From Caryophanales bacterium UBA6414 (GTDB lineage: Bacteria > Bacillota_I > Bacilli_A > RF39 > UBA660), in NCBI GenBank assembly GCA_002438545.1, contig DJPK01000031.1, positions 1-11,688 on the forward strand: 11,688 nt of DNA, given 5' to 3'. The notes below the pieces were generated by a model, which was not told the origin of the DNA, did not search any database, and saw only the letters and a program-made list of their open reading frames with translations. Both the position numbers and the translations under genes were made by a program. How positions within the stretch are numbered: the first letter of the stretch is position 1; the number at the start of each line of letters is the position of its first letter. Positions 4,894 to 10,429 of the stretch are shown here, one piece after another.

Positions 4894-5631
4894 CTAATTT
4901 AATAGTTGAGTCATAATAATTTTCTTTAATTTTTTTAACAATTCAAAATGTCTAATTGGTCTTTCATTATCCCATCCTATACATGATTTTGATTTAGTAT
5001 CAATTAAAGAATTATATCTCACTCTATCTTTTAATATCACATTTATATCCTCTTCATTTACATAAGAACAAAGCGAAGAACCATTATCATATAATGGGCA
5101 AAAATAGTTATACATTCCTTTTTTAAAATCTAAATGATAAATATAACCCCAATTACTATGATGCCTATCAGAATTACCAATTAATACATCAAAAATCATC
5201 ATCGTTAAAATATCATTAATTTTTATGTTTAACTTTTCTAACATTTGAACATTATACTTCGAATTTTCTATAACATCTATAAATTCATCCCTATCATAAT
5301 TAGGATATTTTTCTTGAATATAATTTATACCCTCATTAAGTAATTCATTTGTTCCAACCAAATTATAACTCATAGAGCATTTTCTTCCTTTATAAATACC
5401 TAAATCAACTTTTGCACAACGTATTCCAAGTAATAGTGCCAACTCGGATGCAAGTTTTTCTGCATAATATTCTCCGGTAATATCGCCATTTGACTTAATT
5501 TTTGGAAACTTCAGCAACCCCTTTTCTTTGCTTTTAGGATTAATAAGCCATATTTTTTCACTTGCTCCACTACCAAATTTGCCAGATTCATCATCTTCCA
5601 TCCAATCATCAAATCTTTTTACTTCAAACAT
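4894..5631 (-). CDS. HipA-like / CtkA-like serine-threonine kinase, C-terminus frameshifted
   Basis: Start ATG 5631 has an ideal GGGAGGTG 7 nt upstream; the in-frame TTG at 5646 lies in that site. The frame gives 245 residues. Kinase features: a Ser/Gly-rich nucleotide loop GSGASEKIW (20-28), LLKFP with K41, helix GEYYAEKLASELALLLG (53-69), catalytic loop GNSDRHHSNWG (152-162; D155, N160), and metal-binding YDNGSS (181-186; D182). HipA toxins phosphorylate translation targets such as aminoacyl-tRNA synthetases; CtkA of Helicobacter is a related secreted kinase. Target here is unknown. All catalytic residues precede the lesion. The frame turns at the A7 tract (4936-4930) into 11 unrelated residues and TAG, while the proper C-terminal helices continue in the -1 frame. 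No HTH antitoxin gene lies in the cassette. Confidence 0.83.
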   Translation of the reverse strand: MFEVKRFDDWMEDDESGKFGSGASEKIWLINPKSKEKGLLKFPKIKSNGDITGEYYAEKLASELALLLGIRCAKVDLGIYKGRKCSMSYNLVGTNELLNEGINYIQEKYPNYDRDEFIDVIENSKYNVQMLEKLNIKINDILTMMIFDVLIGNSDRHHSNWGYIYHLDFKKGMYNYFCPLYDNGSSLCSYVNEEDINVILKDRVRYNSLIDTKSKSCIGWDNERPIRHFELLKKLKKIIMTQLLN

Positions 5632-5678
5632 TATTTCACCTCCCAAAAAATAATAGTTTTTACAATACCAACATATTA

Positions 5679-5707
5679 ATTATATCACATGAGTACAAAT
5701 GTTTAAA
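5679..5707 (-). promoter_or_regulatory. Promoter of the kinase cassette
   Basis: On the minus strand, -10 TATAAT (5684-5679) is preceded by TGA (extended -10), with a 17-nt spacer to a weak -35 TTTAAA. The predicted leader is about 40 nt, longer than for other genes in the window. No clear operator palindrome was found. Confidence 0.6.
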
Positions 5708-5737
5708 TACTTTATCATAAAAATCTTCAGCACAAAT

Positions 5738-5771
5738 AAAAAAGTAAATACACAAATAACTATGTATTTAC
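5738..5771 (-). terminator. Terminator of the Bce-type transporter operon
   Basis: Minus strand: GTAAATACA / TGTATTTAC (9-bp stem, 10-nt loop) followed by T6. The permease TAA stop lies within the first stem arm, so termination is tightly tied to the gene end. Confidence 0.68.
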
Positions 5772-5789
5772 ATTCTCTCTTTAATAATA
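5738..5789. repeat. 52-bp direct repeat, right copy
   Basis: Identical to 4313-4364. This copy is the functional 3' end of the permease gene: last six codons (IIKERM), stop, hairpin and T6. It marks the right boundary of the kinase cassette. Confidence 0.95.
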
Positions 5790-7762
5790 TTCTTACTACA
5801 AATATAAGTAATTATAAAATATATTGAATATATAATAATTAAAAATATAAATGTTGTACCCGAACCTTTTAATATATTATCTATACCCAAACTACCTAAA
5901 ACATAAGTACAGAATCTAAGACCAAATATTGTATGAACTATTGCTAAAGATAAAGGCATTACAAAGAATATTAACATTTGTTTAAATAAAGACTTATTTA
6001 TGTCTACCTCATCAGCCCCTATTTGTCTTAATACTTGATACTTATTCTTATCATCTAAAGAATCAGATAATTCTTTTAAAGCAAGAATAGCAGAACCCGA
6101 AATAAGAAAGATAATACCTAAATATAAGCCAATAAATGTAACAATTGCCGATAACCCTGTTGAAGACTCTTTTATATCATTTCTAGTATCTATTGTAATA
6201 GTATTACTTCTATTATATTCACTAAACTTATCCTCGATTAATTTAACTATATCTTCATCTTTTGTTCGATAATTACCAACTAACATTGTTATACTAGCAT
6301 CTTCTTTATTAATAACTTTATCAGGTACTACAAAGAATCCTAAATTAGATGGATTACCACCAATTCTAACAAATCCTTCAATACACCTCTTACTAGCGGG
6401 TTTTAAATCATAACCAAATATATTAATTATACTATCTCTATCTAATACTTCATCATATAATTCTTTATCATAATTAGATACAATAATATATTCATCATCT
6501 TTTAAAGATACTTTATCTAAATTATATAATTTAGATAACTTATTATAATCGCTTTCTCCAACTATCTCTACTAAAGAATCATATCTTAAATATGTATACT
6601 TATCTTTAATTATTGGATAGTAATTACCAAGTGATTCTCTATATAATAAATTATTATCATAGTATTCATTAATAATAACCATATCTTTAACATTATCTTT
6701 TATTAACTTCTCACTATTTATTGAATTAATTACTTCTTCTTTATCAGCATTTGTACTTACTACACCTTGAAAATCAACTGGAGCATACTTATTAATAGAA
6801 TTATTAAAATAGTTCTTAATAGTAAAAGCACTAGATAATAAACATAGGATAATAAATAACATAATACATATAACTGATATTGATATAACCATTGAGTTAA
6901 TCTTACTACTTATTTGTTTAAATACAAAAGTATTTAATTTTTTATAATATATATTATGCCATTTAGATAATATCTTTAATAACATTCCTGATATTGAATA
7001 AAAGAATAATATCGTACCAACTACTCCAAGGGATATTGGAAGTAATAATATATTCATACCATAATCAAGTAATTTAAATAAACCATCTGTAACCATATAA
7101 TATGCTGATCCTAACATACCTACTGATAATATAAATAATACTATACAAACATAAGGATTCTTTAATTTAATCTTTTCATGTTTCTTACTAGCTTGTAATA
7201 GATTTATAAGTTTATTTTTATTTATAATAATTGTATTAAAAATCATTACTACTAAATATATAATACCATAATAAATTATTGTCTTTATCATCGCACTCTT
7301 TGAAAAGTTAAAAGAAAACTTAATCATATTAACTTCAAACATATTAGCTACAAATATACTTGTAATTTGTGATAAAGCTATTCCTAATAATAAACCAATT
7401 CCTAAAGAAATAAGTCCAATTAAGAAAGTCTCAATTAATAGTAGTAATGATATCTTTCTCTTAGACATTCCTAGTGTCATATATATACCAAACTCTTTAT
7501 TACGTTTCTTTATCAAAAATCTTGATGCATATATAATTAAAAATCCTAATATAACTGATACAAATACTGACACATATGATAATAATGATGCTAAAAGTTC
7601 AATCATCTCTTCTTGATTACTAGATAGTTCTAGCATAACCGTTTGACTATCCATCGAATTAAAGATATAAAATATGCAAACGCCCATTATTAAAGTAATA
7701 AAGTATATAGCATAATCTTTAAAACTTTTCTTTATATTAGATACCGATAATTTATAAAGCAT
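5768..7762 (-). CDS. bceB: BceB-type ABC transporter permease
   Basis: 664 residues, ATG start with AGGGGGTGA about 8 nt upstream, overlapping the ATPase gene by 11 nt. The layout is that of BceB/FtsX-type permeases. The N-terminus is MLYKLSVSNIKKSFKDYAIYF. Membrane segments lie at about 18-38, 57-80, 103-129, 158-180, 205-225, 237-258 and 291-315. A large extracellular domain follows (about 316-535), then three more segments (about 537-562, 595-618, 630-655). In this family the extracellular domain recognises the antimicrobial peptide or its lipid II-cycle complex, and the transporter both frees the target and signals to the paired histidine kinase. Typical full length. Its last six codons are duplicated 1.4 kb downstream. 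The symbol is by family; orthology with Bacillus bceB versus psdB or yxdM is not settled. Confidence 0.93.
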   Translation of the reverse strand: MLYKLSVSNIKKSFKDYAIYFITLIMGVCIFYIFNSMDSQTVMLELSSNQEEMIELLASLLSYVSVFVSVILGFLIIYASRFLIKKRNKEFGIYMTLGMSKRKISLLLLIETFLIGLISLGIGLLLGIALSQITSIFVANMFEVNMIKFSFNFSKSAMIKTIIYYGIIYLVVMIFNTIIINKNKLINLLQASKKHEKIKLKNPYVCIVLFILSVGMLGSAYYMVTDGLFKLLDYGMNILLLPISLGVVGTILFFYSISGMLLKILSKWHNIYYKKLNTFVFKQISSKINSMVISISVICIMLFIILCLLSSAFTIKNYFNNSINKYAPVDFQGVVSTNADKEEVINSINSEKLIKDNVKDMVIINEYYDNNLLYRESLGNYYPIIKDKYTYLRYDSLVEIVGESDYNKLSKLYNLDKVSLKDDEYIIVSNYDKELYDEVLDRDSIINIFGYDLKPASKRCIEGFVRIGGNPSNLGFFVVPDKVINKEDASITMLVGNYRTKDEDIVKLIEDKFSEYNRSNTITIDTRNDIKESSTGLSAIVTFIGLYLGIIFLISGSAILALKELSDSLDDKNKYQVLRQIGADEVDINKSLFKQMLIFFVMPLSLAIVHTIFGLRFCTYVLGSLGIDNILKGSGTTFIFLIIIYSIYFIITYICSKNIIKERM

Positions 7763-8519
7763 CGTTCATTTCACCCCCTAAAAGAGTGACTACATCAATT
7801 ATATTATCAAAAAATTCCTTTCTTGTTTTTTCACCTCTATTTAATTCATTAAATATCTTTCCATCTTTAATAAATACTACTCTACTAGCATAACTAGCCG
7901 TAAAAGCATCATGAGTTACCATTAAAATAGTAGAATTTAATTTCTTGTTTAAGAATTCAATACTATCTAATAATTGCCTAGATGACTTAGAATCTAACGC
8001 TCCGGTTGGCTCGTCTGCTAAAATTAAACTAGGATTAGTTATGATTGCTCTCGCACTAGCAATTCTTTGCTTTTCACCACCACTCATTTGATATGGATAT
8101 TTATCTAATATTTTAGTAATACCTAACTTACCACTAATATCTTCTATTCTCTCTTTTTGCTCTTTATAAGGAACATTTTGGATAGATAATGATAAAGATA
8201 TATTTTCATATCCCGTAAGAGTATCTAATAAGTTAAAGTCTTGAAATATAAAGCCTAACTTATCTCTTCTAAACTTATTTAATTTATTACCTTTTAGCTT
8301 TGTAATATCCTCTCCATCAACAAAAATATGTCCGGCAGTTACTTTATCTATTGTCGATATCATATTTAATAAAGTCGTCTTTCCTGAACCACTGGCCCCC
8401 ATAATTGCAACAAATTCTCCTCTTCCAACTTCCATAGAAATATCATTAATAGCCTTAGTTAAACTAGATTTACTTCCATAGTATTTTTCTACATTACATA
8501 ATCTTAAAATATTTTCCAT
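7752..8519 (-). CDS. bceA: BceA-type ABC transporter ATPase
   Basis: I choose ATG 8519 (255 residues, MENILRLCNVEKYYG) over ATG 8525, because AAGGAG is 9 nt from it but only 3 nt from the earlier ATG. Motifs: Walker A GASGSGKT (41-48), Q-loop Q93 in FIFQDFNLLD, signature MSGGEKQR (145-152), Walker B LILADE (165-170), D-loop and switch H203 in VTHD. It powers the adjacent permease on the cytoplasmic side of the membrane for peptide-antibiotic resistance. There is no C39 peptidase domain, so it is not a bacteriocin maturation exporter. The stop overlaps the permease start. It has its own promoter and a response-regulator operator upstream, separating it from the two-component genes. Symbol by family. 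Confidence 0.93.
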   Translation of the reverse strand: MENILRLCNVEKYYGSKSSLTKAINDISMEVGRGEFVAIMGASGSGKTTLLNMISTIDKVTAGHIFVDGEDITKLKGNKLNKFRRDKLGFIFQDFNLLDTLTGYENISLSLSIQNVPYKEQKERIEDISGKLGITKILDKYPYQMSGGEKQRIASARAIITNPSLILADEPTGALDSKSSRQLLDSIEFLNKKLNSTILMVTHDAFTASYASRVVFIKDGKIFNELNRGEKTRKEFFDNIIDVVTLLGGEMNDAL

Positions 8520-8543
8520 AAACATTTTCTCCTTCCATAACTA

Positions 8544-8572
8544 ATTCTACTAAATCACTATCTATTTGTCGC
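8544..8572 (-). promoter_or_regulatory. Promoter of the ABC transporter genes
   Basis: On the minus strand, candidate -35 GCGACA (8572-8567), a 17-nt spacer, and -10 TAGAAT (8549-8544). Unlike the other minus-strand promoters here it lacks TGn and has a poor -35, as expected for an activator-dependent promoter. The response-regulator site begins 20 nt upstream of the -35. Confidence 0.5.
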
Positions 8573-8591
8573 CAATTTAATATTACATTAC

Positions 8592-8610
8592 CTTACAATT
8601 TCGTAATATT
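8592..8610 (-). promoter_or_regulatory. BceR-type operator upstream of the transporter genes
   Basis: The plus strand reads TTACA-ATTT-CGTAA, flanked to give the 19-mer CTTACARTTTYGTAATATT shared with 10330-10348 at 17 of 19 positions. This fits the TNACA-N4-TGTAA palindrome described for BceR-like regulators in Firmicutes (recalled, not looked up). The TAATATT end overlaps the stop codon of the kinase gene. A further TTACA at 8583 is spaced 10 bp, one helical turn, from the core. Confidence 0.75.
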
Positions 8611-9619
8611 AAAAATTATAATAATTATTCTTACCAAATTCAATAATTACTTTGGTATATTCATCTAGGACACTCTCAATATAAATATTATGTCCTAACT
8701 TACTACATAAGTTCTTAACAATATATAAACCCATACCCGTTGATTTTATTCTATCTCTTCCATTCTTGCCGGTAAACGATTTATCAAAAACTCTCTTAAT
8801 ATCCCCCTTAGATATTCCAATTCCGTTATCATATACTATCAGATTTTCTTTATCTTCACTAACATTACTAGTAATTTTAATAAAACTATCTTTCTCTTTC
8901 TTATACTTAATACTATTACTAATAATTTGATTTAATATAAACTCCATCCACTTCTTATCAGTATATACACATTCATTATCTATATTAACTTCTAACTCAA
9001 TCTTATTTTCTAATAAATCGTCTTTATTCTTTAAACTAACACTTCTAACTATATCTTTTAAAGAAACTTCACTAATGATAAAGTCTTTCTCGGTTATTTC
9101 ACTTCGCATATAATAAAGTATTTGATCAATATCATTATCTAATCTTCTAACAATACTTAATAACTCATTAGAATTAACTTCTTTATGATTATGACATTTC
9201 AAAACCATACTAGCTATTGGTAATTTAACTTCATGTATCCACATCTCAATATAATCTTTAAACTCATTAATACTTTTCTTCTGAATATTAATATTCTCTA
9301 TCATTGACTTATTTATATCATATAAAATATTATTAACTATTTCTTCTTCATAAGTAGTAGGTTCTAAAACAGTTTCTAATACTAAATATTTCTTATCTAA
9401 TTTATCTAACATTCCTAATATATTATTATAATAACTTCTTTTTCTAAAATAATTAACTAGTATTATCATCATTCCATTTATTATTAATATCAAAAATATT
9501 ACTATTGAAGCATTCTTATCTAAATCAAATACTTTAAGAATTAAAGAAATAAGTATTACCATCAATAAATATATAACTATACTAATAACTTTATCTTTTA
9601 TATAACTAACTAATTTCAT
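8609..9619 (-). CDS. bceS: BceS-type intramembrane-sensing histidine kinase
   Basis: 336 residues. Two N-terminal membrane helices (about 12-31 and 36-57) are joined by a loop of only a few residues, so there is no extracellular sensor domain; this defines the intramembrane-sensing class, which takes its signal from the BceAB transporter. Then come a linker, the H-box WIHEVKLPIAS with phospho-acceptor H129, N-box QIISNSIKY (N235), G1 DNGIGIS (264-270) and G2 STGMGLYIVKNL (293-304). All catalytic boxes are intact. The ATG overlaps the response regulator's TGA as ATGA, showing translational coupling. It phosphorylates the upstream-encoded regulator. Symbol by family. Confidence 0.93.
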   Translation of the reverse strand: MKLVSYIKDKVISIVIYLLMVILISLILKVFDLDKNASIVIFLILIINGMMIILVNYFRKRSYYNNILGMLDKLDKKYLVLETVLEPTTYEEEIVNNILYDINKSMIENINIQKKSINEFKDYIEMWIHEVKLPIASMVLKCHNHKEVNSNELLSIVRRLDNDIDQILYYMRSEITEKDFIISEVSLKDIVRSVSLKNKDDLLENKIELEVNIDNECVYTDKKWMEFILNQIISNSIKYKKEKDSFIKITSNVSEDKENLIVYDNGIGISKGDIKRVFDKSFTGKNGRDRIKSTGMGLYIVKNLCSKLGHNIYIESVLDEYTKVIIEFGKNNYYNF

Positions 9620-10278
9620 AATAATATATATCCTATTCCTTTTCTTGTCTCAATCATATCTTCTCTAGTTAATTCTTTTAACTTACTTCTTAATCTACTT
9701 ATATTAACTGTTAAAGCATTATCATTAATATATTCATCATTATTCCATAACGTTGTCATTAGTTCATCTCTCGATACTATTCTCTCTTTATTACTTAATA
9801 AATAACTAAAAATAATCATCTCATTCTTAGTAAGTACTATTTCTCGATCATTACTTTTAATTATTCCTTTATTAATATCCACTACTAAATCTTTATATTT
9901 AATTATATCTAATCTATTTTCACATCTTCTAAATATATTAGATATTCTAAGTAGTAGTATTACTGGATTATAAGGCTTAGTTATATAATCATCAGCACCA
10001 TAAGACATCGATAATACTTCATCCGTTTCATTAGTCTTACTAGTTATCATAATAACCGGTATATTAGATTCTTTTCTAATCTCTTTTAATAGCAATTCTC
10101 CATTAAGAAAAGGAATATTAATATCTATCAAAATAAGATCAATATTACTATTCATAATCTTTTCTTTAGCATTCTTAAAATCCTCTAAAATAACTGCCTC
10201 ATACGAAGCATTAACTAATAAATCATATAACTCACTTGCTACTGTTTTATCATCTTCTACTATCATTATTCTCTTCAT
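9616..10278 (-). CDS. bceR: BceR-type response regulator (OmpR family)
   Basis: 220 residues. The receiver domain (about 1-115) has the acidic pocket E8-D9, phospho-acceptor D52 in LILIDINIP, T79 in IMITS and K101 in ITKPYNP. The OmpR/PhoB winged-helix domain (about 125-220) includes VLTKNEMIIFSYLL, the recognition-helix region DNALTVNISRLRSKL and the wing TRKGIGYILL. On phosphorylation it should bind the two TTACA-N4-YGTAA sites, at its own promoter (10330-10348) and at the transporter promoter (8592-8610). This implies positive autoregulation. The Shine-Dalgarno sequence is weak (GTGGGA, about 7 nt). It is the first gene of the operon. Symbol by family. Confidence 0.94.
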   Translation of the reverse strand: MKRIMIVEDDKTVASELYDLLVNASYEAVILEDFKNAKEKIMNSNIDLILIDINIPFLNGELLLKEIRKESNIPVIMITSKTNETDEVLSMSYGADDYITKPYNPVILLLRISNIFRRCENRLDIIKYKDLVVDINKGIIKSNDREIVLTKNEMIIFSYLLSNKERIVSRDELMTTLWNNDEYINDNALTVNISRLRSKLKELTREDMIETRKGIGYILL

Positions 10279-10301
10279 AAAAGTCCCACTTTCTTATATA
10301 T

Positions 10302-10330
10302 ATTATATCATTTAATAGATATATTTTATC
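10302..10330 (-). promoter_or_regulatory. Promoter of the two-component genes
   Basis: On the minus strand, -10 TATAAT (10307-10302) is preceded by TGA (extended -10). At 17 nt the -35 is non-consensus (GATAAA, 10330-10325), directly adjoining the operator, which suits class II-like activation by the regulator. Confidence 0.6.
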
Positions 10331-10348
10331 TTACAGTTTTGTAATATT
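10330..10348 (-). promoter_or_regulatory. BceR-type operator at the regulator promoter
   Basis: TTACA-GTTT-TGTAA (10331-10344) is a perfect 5-bp-arm palindrome within a 19-mer matching 8592-8610 at 17 of 19 bases. Together with the other copy it has the same orientation relative to a minus-strand promoter. Its core ends 24 bp before the -10 here versus 44 bp at the transporter promoter, a difference of about two helical turns. It could also influence the divergent plus-strand gene. Confidence 0.75.
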
Positions 10349-10386
10349 TGAATATTTTATTATATCCCCCATGAATTGACAATTTA

Positions 10387-10415
10387 TTCACGAAATAACT
10401 CCTATTATATATATT
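10387..10415 (+). promoter_or_regulatory. Candidate promoter of the divergent surface-protein gene
   Basis: TTCACG (10387-10392), a 17-nt spacer, TATATT (10410-10415). The nearby perfect TTGACA (10376-10381) has no good -10 at normal spacing; the closest match, TATTAT at 10403, is 21 nt away. Assignment is uncertain. Confidence 0.35.
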
Positions 10416-10429
10416 GTAAAGGAGAGAAT

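Larger units (their letters stand above)
4313..5789. mobile_element. Putative inserted kinase cassette bounded by 52-bp direct repeats
   Basis: The segment between the repeats holds a complete transcription unit: promoter (5679-5707), HipA-like kinase, partner gene, and the terminator supplied by the left repeat. The repeats reproduce the 3' end of the upstream permease gene, its terminator and the -35 area of the next operon. Both neighbours therefore stay functional, as with att-site duplication by site-specific integration. No integrase, transposase or terminal inverted repeats are visible. A mechanism acting in trans, or a chance duplication, is possible. Mobility itself is inferred. Confidence 0.45.

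Noticed and set aside
7752..8525. ABC ATPase as the exporter of the double-glycine peptide
   Set aside because: It lacks a C39 peptidase and membrane domain and is paired with a BceB-type permease.
10359..10364. Second minus-strand TATAAT upstream of the regulator operator
   Set aside because: No -35 at normal spacing and no TGn; the -10 at 10302 has better context and spacing to the gene.
10376..10381. Perfect TTGACA before the surface-protein gene
   Set aside because: No acceptable -10 at 16 to 18 nt; the best is 21 nt away, so it is not annotated as a normal -35.
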